Positions 6,842-13,482 of a stretch of 13,482 nt of DNA are shown piece by piece. Origin of the DNA: Campylobacterales bacterium (lineage in GTDB: Bacteria; Campylobacterota; Campylobacteria; Campylobacterales; QNZT01); NCBI GenBank assembly GCA_027055005.1, contig JALUNR010000050.1, forward strand, positions 1 to 13,482. Direction: 5' to 3'. The notes under the pieces are model-generated. The model saw only the letters and a list, made by a program, of their open reading frames with translations, did no database searches and was not told the DNA's origin. Both the position numbers and the translations under genes were made by a program. Position 1 is the stretch's first letter; every line of letters starts with the position of its first letter.

Positions 6842-9203
6842 ATATTACATCATTTAAGTATTTTAAAACTTTTTCCTCAGCTATTGGTCTTGAAAAATAA
6901 TATCCCTGAATAAGTTTACATCCAAAATCTCTTAGCATTAGCAACTGTTCCTTGCTTTCAACACCTTCTGCTACTATTTCCAAGCCTAAACTATTTGCAA
7001 GAAGGATTATAACTTTTATTATTTTTCGATCTTCTTCTTCAAAAGCAATATCATCCACAAAAGATTTATCTATCTTTAACTTTGTTATAGGAAGAGATTT
7101 TAACCTTGAAAGTGATGAATACCCAGTTCCAAAATCATCAATAGAAATTCCTATTCCAAAATTTCTAAGATTTGTTAAAACTTCCTCAACTTTTTTAATA
7201 TTTTCCATTAAAAAGCCTTCTGTTACCTCAAGTTCTAAAAGTTTTGGATCTATTTTAGTTTCTTGTACTATCTTTTTAGTTGTTTGTTCAAGATGGTTTT
7301 GAGTTAGTTGCTTACTAGATACATTTACAGATATTTTGATATTGTAACCATTATTTTGAAATTCTTTTATCTTTTTACAAGCACTATTTAGTATCCATCT
7401 ACCAACTTTAACCATAAAACCACCCTCTTCTGCCAAAGATATAAAACTTTCTGGAGAAATCAAACCATATTTTGGATGCTTCCATCTAACAAGTGCTTCA
7501 AAGAGAGCAACTTCTCCCTTTTGTATATCTATGATAGGTTGATAATACAATTTTAATTGATTGTTCATAACAGCATTTCTAAGATCATTTGTAAGTTCCA
7601 TCTTCTCTCTTGATTCATTATCCATAGCAGAAGTAAAATACCTATATGTATTTTTCCCACTCTCTTTTGCTCTATACATCGCCATATCAGCATATTTTAT
7701 AAGTTCATCTTTTCTATTTGTATCATCAGGATATATAGATATACCAATAGAACTTCCTATATAGCCTAGTTCATCTTTTAGTTTTATTGGTTGAGAAAGA
7801 GTATCGATAATCTTTTTTGCAACTACTGATGGAAAAGCATTATCACTGATTTCATCAAGTATTATTGTAAACTCATCTCCACCAAGTCTTGATACCATAT
7901 CTTCTGTTCTTAGTATAGATTTTAACTTTTTCGCCACTTCTTTCAAAAGTATATCTCCATAATCATGACCTAAAGTATCATTGATAGTTTTAAAGTTATC
8001 AAGATCTAAAAACATCAATGCTACTTTTGCATTATTTCTACTTGCTTTTGAAACTATATTATGTAAGCTATCATGAAAAAGTGCACGATTTGGGAGATTG
8101 GTAAGCAAATCATAATGAGCTAATTTATCCAGTTTTTTTTCTGTCATCTTTTGAGCAGTAATATCAGTATATATAGAACCTATATATTTTTTATCATTTT
8201 TATGCAAAATAAACTGATTTAACTGAAAAAACTTTATATTTCCAAAGCGATCAACCATATTAGTTTCACTAGTAAGTATCAACTCTTCTAAAACAATACT
8301 ATTTTGCTTAACGATTCTTTTAAATTCATCTTTTTGAAAGATATCTTCAATATTTCTTCCAACTATATTTTTGTATCCAAAAAAATTATTCATATATTTA
8401 TTTGCAAAGATAATACCATTTTTCAAATCTCTTATAATAACTCCAGCGGGAAGATTTTGCATAAAAGATTCAAACTGTTCTTGACTCTCTTTTAGTGCTA
8501 ACTGAGCTTTTTTAATATCACTTATATCACTCAAAAAACCAACTACTCTTTGTATCTTTCCATCCTCTTTAACTACTTTAGCCCTAGCTAAAAACCATCT
8601 TATTTCATCTGAAACTTTTATTCTAAATTCACACTTAAAAGTAGTTGTTAAATTATTTAAATGATTTTCTAACTCTTTTACAAATCTTGCTTGATCTCTT
8701 TCATCTATCATAGAAATAAAAGATTTTAAAGATTTTGTTAGGTGTTTAGACTCTTTTTGTAAAATCTCTTTAAACTTTATAGATGTATATAAGTCATCTT
8801 TTTCTATATTCCAATCCCAAAGCCCCTCATTTGAACCCTTAGTCGCAAGTTCATATCTCTCTTTTAAAATATGTATAGCTTCTTTTGCTCTTTTTTGATC
8901 ACTTATATCTACAAGTAAACCCAACCTATCATCACTATCTTTTTTTAAAGACGATATATAAACAATAGCACTAATCTTTTGAGCAATATCATTTTCTATT
9001 TCCAATTCAAACTTGTCATCAATACCAATAGAGTTAGCATTTATATTATCAAGTGCTTTTTTTCTAACACTTCCAAAAAAACTATCAAATGCACTATTTG
9101 TAATATACTTATTTGCATTACCAAATTTATAAAACATAGGTATAGATAAACTACTAATCAAATCTTCTATTACACTACTATCTTTACTAAATCTAAACAA
9201 CAT
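6834..9203 (-). CDS. PAS-PAS-PAS-GGDEF-EAL cyclic-di-GMP cyclase/phosphodiesterase
   Basis: A 789-residue protein with no evident membrane segment, so probably cytoplasmic. PAS-like domains lie at about 10-102 (weak), 112-232 (PAC-type ending FLSDISDIK) and 242-352 (ending YTDITAQK). The GGDEF domain (about 358-517) has an intact GGDEF at 441-445 and an RxxD inhibitory site (Arg432-Asp435) exactly five residues before it, where c-di-GMP binds for feedback inhibition. The EAL domain (about 543-785) keeps EALVRW (Glu569), Asn627, Glu659/Glu662, DDFGTGYSS (Asp689, Asp690), Lys710, Glu746, Glu749 and Gln766, so phosphodiesterase activity is also expected. The signal sensed by the PAS domains is unknown and no heme or flavin motif was recognised. 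Such proteins usually tune biofilm and motility. The start is ATG at 9203, with GTGAG a few bases upstream. The gene stands alone, convergent with tyrA and divergent from dnaE. Confidence 0.95.
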   Translation of the reverse strand: MLFRFSKDSSVIEDLISSLSIPMFYKFGNANKYITNSAFDSFFGSVRKKALDNINANSIGIDDKFELEIENDIAQKISAIVYISSLKKDSDDRLGLLVDISDQKRAKEAIHILKERYELATKGSNEGLWDWNIEKDDLYTSIKFKEILQKESKHLTKSLKSFISMIDERDQARFVKELENHLNNLTTTFKCEFRIKVSDEIRWFLARAKVVKEDGKIQRVVGFLSDISDIKKAQLALKESQEQFESFMQNLPAGVIIRDLKNGIIFANKYMNNFFGYKNIVGRNIEDIFQKDEFKRIVKQNSIVLEELILTSETNMVDRFGNIKFFQLNQFILHKNDKKYIGSIYTDITAQKMTEKKLDKLAHYDLLTNLPNRALFHDSLHNIVSKASRNNAKVALMFLDLDNFKTINDTLGHDYGDILLKEVAKKLKSILRTEDMVSRLGGDEFTIILDEISDNAFPSVVAKKIIDTLSQPIKLKDELGYIGSSIGISIYPDDTNRKDELIKYADMAMYRAKESGKNTYRYFTSAMDNESREKMELTNDLRNAVMNNQLKLYYQPIIDIQKGEVALFEALVRWKHPKYGLISPESFISLAEEGGFMVKVGRWILNSACKKIKEFQNNGYNIKISVNVSSKQLTQNHLEQTTKKIVQETKIDPKLLELEVTEGFLMENIKKVEEVLTNLRNFGIGISIDDFGTGYSSLSRLKSLPITKLKIDKSFVDDIAFEEEDRKIIKVIILLANSLGLEIVAEGVESKEQLLMLRDFGCKLIQGYYFSRPIAEEKVLKYLNDVISK

Positions 9204-9224
9204 ACCATCTCACTTTACTTTTAC

Positions 9225-9242
9225 TTAGATAACACTATCTAA
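9225..9242. promoter_or_regulatory. Perfect inverted repeat upstream of the GGDEF-EAL gene
   Basis: TTAGATA (9225-9231), the 4-base spacer ACAC, then TATCTAA (9236-9242) form an exact 7-bp palindrome 22-39 bases before the ATG of the c-di-GMP gene and about 75 bases upstream of the dnaE promoter candidate. It could be an operator for a dimeric regulator or a small hairpin in the 5' untranslated RNA. No regulator is known to me for this sequence. The rest of the 170-bp gap (9204-9373) is plain A/T-rich DNA apart from the dnaE promoter and ribosome site. Confidence 0.4.
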
Positions 9243-9316
9243 CACTTCAAGCTCTAAATCGACAAAATAAAATATTTTTTAAACTATTTTCTTAACTATT
9301 TCATTAATCACTTATA

Positions 9317-9322
9317 TATAAT
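9317..9322 (+). promoter_or_regulatory. Candidate -10 element of dnaE
   Basis: A perfect TATAAT lies in a T/A-rich stretch. The upstream -35 match is poor (TTAACT at 9292-9297, spacing 19), as is common in Campylobacterota. A transcript starting about 7 bases downstream (near 9329) would give a leader of about 45 nt to the TTG at 9374. The longer in-frame start at 9335 would be almost leaderless. Confidence 0.5.
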
Positions 9323-9361
9323 TTTTATATATACTTGCACATATCTAAACAGAATAAAATT

Positions 9362-9370
9362 AGAGGGGAG
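9362..9370 (+). promoter_or_regulatory. Strong ribosome binding site that fixes the dnaE start at TTG
   Basis: AGAGGGGAG ends three bases before TTG at 9374, and its GGGG core is five bases before it. No comparable purine run precedes the other in-frame TTG at 9335. The choice also puts the PHP metal ligands at the numbering usual for DnaE (His10, His12, Asp19). Confidence 0.7.
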
Positions 9371-9373
9371 ATT

Positions 9374-12300
9374 TTGGAAAATTATCCATTTACACACTTG
9401 CATCTACATACAGAATATTCACTACTTGATGGAGCAAATAAAATAAAAGATTTAGCAAAAAGAGTAAAAGAACTTGGTATGAACTCCGTTGCTATAACTG
9501 ATCATGGAAATATGTTTGGTGCTATTGACTTCTACACAACTATGAGAAAAAATGATATAAAACCTATTATTGGACTTGAAGCATATATACATAACTCTGA
9601 AAAAATAGATGATAAATCAACAAAACAAAGATTTCATCTATGTCTTTATGCAAAAAATGAAGTAGGATACAAAAATCTTATGTATCTAAGTTCACAAAGT
9701 TTTTTGGAAGGATTTTATTATTATCCTAGAATAAATAAAAAACTTCTTTTTGAAAACAGTGATGGGCTTATCTGTTCAGCTGCATGTTTACAAGGAGAAA
9801 TAAATTGGCATTTAAACTTAAATAATGAAAGAAATAAAAAAAATGGGGCAAAAGGTTATGAAAGAGCAAAAGAGATCGCCCTTGAATATAAAGAAGTTTT
9901 TGGAGATGATTTTTATCTTGAACTTATGCGACACGGTATAGAAGATCAAAGATATATAGACTCTCAAGTTATCAAACTCTCCCAAGAATGTGGTATAAAA
10001 ATAATAGCTACAAATGATACTCACTATCCTACAAAATCACATGCCGATGCACACGAAGCTTTTATGTGTATTGCTATGAATAAAGAGTTTGATGATCCAA
10101 AAAGACTTAGACACTCAGTTCATGAATTTTTTGTAAAATCACCAAAACAAATGTATGAACTTTTTGCAGATATCCCAGAAGCTCTAACAAATACACAAGA
10201 AATAGTTGATAAATGTAATTTAGAAATAAAACTGGGAAATCCAACTCCACCAAACTTTAAGTTTGTAAAAGAGTATGCAAAAAAAGAGGGACTTGATATA
10301 GACAACGATGCAGACTTTTTTGTATATAAATGTAAAGAAGGATTAGAAAAAAGACTTAAACTTATACCTAAAGAAAAACACAAAGAGTATTGGGATAGAT
10401 TAGATTTTGAAATGAATATCATAAACAGTATGAAATTTCCAGGATATATGCTTATAGTATGGGACTTTATTAACTACTCCAAAGAACAAGGTATTCCTGT
10501 AGGACCAGGGCGGGGATCAGCCGCTGGAAGTTTGGTAGCTTATGCACTAGAGATTACAAACTTAGACCCTTTAAAATATAACTTACTTTTCGAGAGATTT
10601 CTAAATCCTGAAAGGGTAAGTATGCCAGATATTGATGTGGATTTTTGCCAAAAAAGAAGAGGTGAAGCCATAGACTATGTAGTAAAAAAATATGGTAGAA
10701 ACAATGTAGCACAAGTTATAACATTTGGTAAACTTTTAGCAAAGGGTGTTATTAGAGATGTTGCAAGAGTTATGGCGATGCCTTATGCTGAAGCAGATAA
10801 GATGGCAAAACTCATCCCAGATGAATTAGGTATAACTTTAGAAAAAGCCTTTGAGATGGAACCAAAGATAAAAGAACTTATTGAAAGTAATTCCGCAGCA
10901 AAAAGAGTATGGGAGTTTTCTCTAGCACTTGAAGGATTAAACAGAAACTCAGGTATGCATGCTGCAGGAGTAGTTTTAAGTAATGAAGAGTTATGGCACA
11001 AAGCCCCACTTTATAAACCAACTGGAGAAAATGCTCAGTATGTAACCCAATACTCACTAAAATATCTTGAAGATGTTGATTTGATAAAATTTGACTTTTT
11101 GGGTTTAAAAACACTTACTGTTATAGATGATGCTTTAAAACTTATAAAAAAATCAACAGGGAAATTAGTTGACTTTGATAGAGTTGATCCTGATGATCCA
11201 AAAGTTTACGAACTTATACAAAGTGGTGAAACTATTGGTTTATTTCAAATAGAATCAGAAGGTATGCAATCTTTAAATGAAAGATTAAAACCTACAAATT
11301 TTGAAGATATTATCGCGGTCCTTGCACTCTATCGTCCAGGACCTATGGAAAGTGGAATGCTTGATGACTTTATCGAAAGAAAACATGGAAGAGCTAAAAT
11401 AACTTATATGTTTCCAGAACTTGAACCTATTTTAAAACCAACTTATGGAGTTATAGTATATCAAGAACAAGTTATGCAAATAGTGCAAACAATAGGTGGA
11501 TTTACTCTTGGTGGAGCTGATGTTGTTCGTCGAGCTATGGGTAAAAAGATAAAAGAAGAGATGGATAGGCTAAAAAGTGAATTTGCAGATGGAGCAGCAA
11601 AAAAAGGATTTGACAGAGAAAAAGCAGAAGAACTTTTTGATTTGATTGTAAAGTTTGCAGGATATGGATTTAACAAATCTCACTCAGCTGCTTATGCTAT
11701 GGTTACTTTTCAAACTTCATATCTAAAATGCTACTATCCAGCTGAATTTATGTCAGCCCTTCTAACAAGTGAAGCAGATAATACAGATAAAATAGTAAAA
11801 TATGTAGATGAAGTAAAACATTTGGGTATAAAACTTTTGCCACCATCAATAACTGAGTCAATAGTGTCATTTTCCCCTTCACATACTAAAGATGAAGATG
11901 CCATTTTATTTGGATTAGGTGCTATAAAAGGAGTTGGAAACAAAGCAATAGAGTCAATATTAGAAGCCAGAGATGAAAAACCTTTTGAAGATTTGAGTGA
12001 TTTTGTTTCACGAATAGATACATCAAAAGTAAACAAAAGAGTTATAGAAGCACTTATAAAAAGTGGAGCTATGGATAGTTTTGGTTATTCAAGAAAAGCA
12101 ATGCTAGACCAAATAGAAACAATAGTAACAGCAGGAGCAGAAGTAAATAGAGCCAAAAAAATGGCAGAAAATTCACTTTTTGGAGATGATAGTGAGTTAA
12201 CAACTATAAAAGTTGATATAGATAATTTAGATGAATTTGATGATAAAATCATACTTGATTTAGAAAAAGAAACTTTAGGTTTTTATGTATCAGGTCATCC

Positions 12301-12889
12301 ACTTGATAGTTTTAGGGAAGATATAGGGAAGCTAACTTATACACTTTCAAGTGAACTTGACGAAATAGCAGATGGTACAAAAACTCTTTTTGTAGGTAAA
12401 GTTGAAGCAATTACAGAAAAAATTTCTAAAAAAGGAAATAAATTTGGTATAGTAAACCTTATGGATCTTCATGGAAATATAGAAATAATGGTATTTGAAA
12501 AAACTATGAAAGAGATAAGACTTATGAACTTAGATGAACCAGTTTGTCTAAAAGTAGCTATAAGTAAAGATGACCAATTTACAAGAATGAAAGTTTTAAA
12601 AGTTTTAGAATTAAAAGATGCAACTAAAGAAAAAACAGATATAAAAAAAGTAAGAATAATAGAAGAGAAAAAACCTGAACCACCTCTCTATATAAAAGTA
12701 CAAATACAAGACAAATCAGATATTTTAGAAAAATTAAACTCTCTACTTCTTCAAAATAAAGGAAGAAGACCTGTAACACTTATCCTCTCATCAAAACTTC
12801 AAGATATAGTAATAGAATCAAACATCAGTGTAAATGAAAATGTTGTAAATGAATTAGATAAATTTGAAGAGTTAAAAGTAGCCTCATAA
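9374..12889 (+). CDS. dnaE: DNA polymerase III alpha subunit
   Basis: The 1171-residue replicative polymerase (E. coli DnaE is 1160). The N-terminal PHP domain has HLHLHTEYSLLDG (His10, His12, Asp19), TDH (His44), Glu69, His88, Cys138 and NDTH (Asp215, His217), which looks like a complete metal site. The polymerase core has GPGRGSAAGS (377-386), PDIDVDF with catalytic Asp421 and Asp423, and KFDFLG with the third catalytic Asp574, all about 20 residues beyond the E. coli positions 401, 403 and 555. Next come a helix-hairpin-helix region (GAIKGVGNKAIE), the clamp-binding segment ENSLFG at 932-937, an OB-fold (LFVGKVEAI...) and a C-terminal domain. The TTG start at 9374 is supported by AGAGGGGAG just upstream. 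An in-frame TTG at 9335 would add 13 residues, but its position is close to the predicted transcript start. The gene seems monocistronic, ending in a hairpin shared with slyD. It should be essential. Confidence 0.96.
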   Translation: MENYPFTHLHLHTEYSLLDGANKIKDLAKRVKELGMNSVAITDHGNMFGAIDFYTTMRKNDIKPIIGLEAYIHNSEKIDDKSTKQRFHLCLYAKNEVGYKNLMYLSSQSFLEGFYYYPRINKKLLFENSDGLICSAACLQGEINWHLNLNNERNKKNGAKGYERAKEIALEYKEVFGDDFYLELMRHGIEDQRYIDSQVIKLSQECGIKIIATNDTHYPTKSHADAHEAFMCIAMNKEFDDPKRLRHSVHEFFVKSPKQMYELFADIPEALTNTQEIVDKCNLEIKLGNPTPPNFKFVKEYAKKEGLDIDNDADFFVYKCKEGLEKRLKLIPKEKHKEYWDRLDFEMNIINSMKFPGYMLIVWDFINYSKEQGIPVGPGRGSAAGSLVAYALEITNLDPLKYNLLFERFLNPERVSMPDIDVDFCQKRRGEAIDYVVKKYGRNNVAQVITFGKLLAKGVIRDVARVMAMPYAEADKMAKLIPDELGITLEKAFEMEPKIKELIESNSAAKRVWEFSLALEGLNRNSGMHAAGVVLSNEELWHKAPLYKPTGENAQYVTQYSLKYLEDVDLIKFDFLGLKTLTVIDDALKLIKKSTGKLVDFDRVDPDDPKVYELIQSGETIGLFQIESEGMQSLNERLKPTNFEDIIAVLALYRPGPMESGMLDDFIERKHGRAKITYMFPELEPILKPTYGVIVYQEQVMQIVQTIGGFTLGGADVVRRAMGKKIKEEMDRLKSEFADGAAKKGFDREKAEELFDLIVKFAGYGFNKSHSAAYAMVTFQTSYLKCYYPAEFMSALLTSEADNTDKIVKYVDEVKHLGIKLLPPSITESIVSFSPSHTKDEDAILFGLGAIKGVGNKAIESILEARDEKPFEDLSDFVSRIDTSKVNKRVIEALIKSGAMDSFGYSRKAMLDQIETIVTAGAEVNRAKKMAENSLFGDDSELTTIKVDIDNLDEFDDKIILDLEKETLGFYVSGHPLDSFREDIGKLTYTLSSELDEIADGTKTLFVGKVEAITEKISKKGNKFGIVNLMDLHGNIEIMVFEKTMKEIRLMNLDEPVCLKVAISKDDQFTRMKVLKVLELKDATKEKTDIKKVRIIEEKKPEPPLYIKVQIQDKSDILEKLNSLLLQNKGRRPVTLILSSKLQDIVIESNISVNENVVNELDKFEELKVAS

Positions 12890-12901
12890 TAAGGCTACTT
12901 T
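12875..12901. terminator. Bidirectional hairpin terminator between dnaE and slyD
   Basis: AAAGTAGCCT (12875-12884) and AGGCTACTTT (12892-12901) form a perfect 10-bp stem around a 7-nt loop. The + strand continues with AATTTTTA, and the - strand reads TTTTAAC after the stem, so each direction has a U-rich tail. The dnaE stop codon (12887-12889) lies in the loop, and slyD ends 6 bases beyond. Classic intrinsic terminator shape for a convergent pair. Confidence 0.85.
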
Positions 12902-12906
12902 AATTT

Positions 12907-13410
12907 TTAGTGACAACCACCTTCACCACAACCACAACTCTCTCCTCCACCAACTACACCAGTAGCCATCTCATCAGGAGTACAAGCTCTTACATCATTG
13001 ATAGTTAAATCAAAAGTTAAATCTTTTCCAGCTAATGGATGATTATAATCAACTGTAACACTGTTATCATCAAAATCAGTAACTGTTACCATAACAGTTT
13101 GTCCATCTTCACTTTGACCATATAGCTGTAAACCTTTTTCAAGTTCTATTCCAGCGAACTGCTCTTTTGGTAAGGTTTCTATCGCTTCTTCATTTCTTAC
13201 ACCATAAGCATCAGCTGCTGCTACATCTATCTTAGCACTATCACCTTTACTCATCTCTTTGATCGCATTTTCAAGTCCAGAGATAATAGCTCCTTTTCCA
13301 ACTATAAACTCTAAAGGTGCATGCCCTTTATTACTATCTATTATATCACTACCACCTTTTTCAGTTAAGTCATATTCTATTGAAACAACTTGATTATCAC
13401 TAATTGCCAT
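12907..13410 (-). CDS. slyD: SlyD-like FKBP-type peptidyl-prolyl cis-trans isomerase
   Basis: A 167-residue cytoplasmic folding helper that isomerises X-Pro bonds and has chaperone activity. The split FKBP domain (about 1-70 and 128-150) surrounds an insert-in-flap chaperone domain (about 75-125). Recognisable SlyD segments are VGKGAIISGLENAI, DAYG and YNHPLAGKDLTFD. The C-terminus ends CGCGEGGCH (Cys159, Cys161, Cys166, His167), a short metal-binding tail compared with the long His/Cys-rich tail of E. coli SlyD. SlyD proteins with such tails bind Ni(II) and assist hydrogenase or urease maturation; nickel binding here is inferred. The start is ATG at 13410 with AGGA six bases upstream. It is convergent with dnaE. 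The possible gene upstream fits the pal-cpoB-slyD order that I recall in Campylobacter. Confidence 0.93.
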   Translation of the reverse strand: MAISDNQVVSIEYDLTEKGGSDIIDSNKGHAPLEFIVGKGAIISGLENAIKEMSKGDSAKIDVAAADAYGVRNEEAIETLPKEQFAGIELEKGLQLYGQSEDGQTVMVTVTDFDDNSVTVDYNHPLAGKDLTFDLTINDVRACTPDEMATGVVGGGESCGCGEGGCH

Positions 13411-13439
13411 AATTTTTCCTTATAATTTCAGATTAAGAG

Positions 13440-13445
13440 TTTATA
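13440..13445 (-). promoter_or_regulatory. Weak candidate -10 element of slyD
   Basis: The - strand reads TATAAA, about 30 bases before the slyD ATG, in the short gap after the presumed upstream gene. The -35 region is poor (TTATCT). If the upstream gene is co-transcribed, this promoter may be internal or absent. Confidence 0.25.
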
Positions 13446-13449
13446 GTAT

Positions 13450-13482
13450 CTAAAGTTTCTTAAGATAATTTTTTGCCTCTTT
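13450..13482 (-). CDS. Possible 3' end of the gene upstream of slyD (perhaps cpoB/ybgF)
   Basis: From the right edge, the - strand reads ten sense codons giving KEAKNYLKKL and then TAG (13450-13452), 39 bases before the slyD ATG. EAKNYLKKL looks like the last helix of a tetratricopeptide protein, which would suit CpoB/YbgF, the periplasmic protein I recall upstream of slyD in Campylobacter. Ten residues cannot prove this, and a second frame is also open to the edge on this strand. Treat the identity as a guess from gene order. Confidence 0.35.
   Translation of the reverse strand, partial: KEAKNYLKKL

Noticed and set aside
6820..6860. Possible hairpin at the tyrA / c-di-GMP gene junction
   Set aside because: Only a 5-bp ATGAT/ATCAT pairing with a long loop is visible, which is too weak to call a terminator.
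11461..12036. Antisense open frames inside dnaE
   Set aside because: Short Ser/Phe/Ile-rich products typical of the reverse strand of an A/T-rich gene. The DnaE frame is fully supported by motifs.
1..13482. Mobile element, CRISPR, tRNA or prophage content
   Set aside because: No transposase, integrase, spaced direct repeats or cloverleaf sequence was seen. Gene order and base composition are uniform across the window.

Overview
The window looks like chromosomal DNA of a member of the Campylobacterota, most likely an Arcobacter-type organism. The DNA is very A+T-rich (roughly 70 % by eye), with AGA for arginine and heavy use of AAA, AAT and TTA. Several neighbourhoods match ones I recall from Campylobacter: bamA divergent from tyrA, and slyD preceded by what may be the tail of cpoB/ybgF. 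The genus is an inference; the phylum is more secure.

Layout. (1) Bases 1-3624, + strand: the 3' end of a gene whose product ends in an Hpt-like helical domain without the phospho-accepting histidine. It is followed 15 nt later by a large membrane-bound hybrid histidine kinase with an NIT-like sensor region, HisKA, HATPase and one canonical receiver flanked by two degenerate receivers. (2) 3656-5899, - strand: bamA, the outer-membrane assembly barrel, convergent with the kinase and separated from it by a hairpin terminator. (3) 6002-6841, + strand: tyrA (prephenate dehydrogenase), divergent from bamA. (4) 6834-9203, - strand: a PAS-PAS-PAS-GGDEF-EAL c-di-GMP protein whose 3' end overlaps tyrA tail to tail by 8 bp. 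(5) 9374-12889, + strand: dnaE, the replicative polymerase III alpha subunit, probably starting at TTG. (6) 12907-13410, - strand: slyD, an FKBP-type prolyl isomerase with a short Cys/His metal tail, separated from dnaE by a second hairpin terminator. (7) 13450-13482, - strand: possible last codons of the gene upstream of slyD.

How the genes relate. Most of the window is unconnected housekeeping genes: envelope assembly, tyrosine synthesis, replication and protein folding. The two signalling loci are the accessory-like content. The kinase and its upstream partner look like one operon, and together they hold one intact phosphorelay path (His386 to Asp803) plus three phosphorelay-type domains that have lost key residues. 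The c-di-GMP protein appears intact in both cyclase and phosphodiesterase motifs. No gap between genes exceeds about 170 bases. I saw no tRNA, rRNA, CRISPR array, insertion sequence or prophage gene.

The best candidate for something undescribed is the pseudo-Hpt / pseudo-receiver signalling pair at the left end. The rest is conventional, with small points of interest in start codons, terminators, an inverted repeat and DnaE residues.
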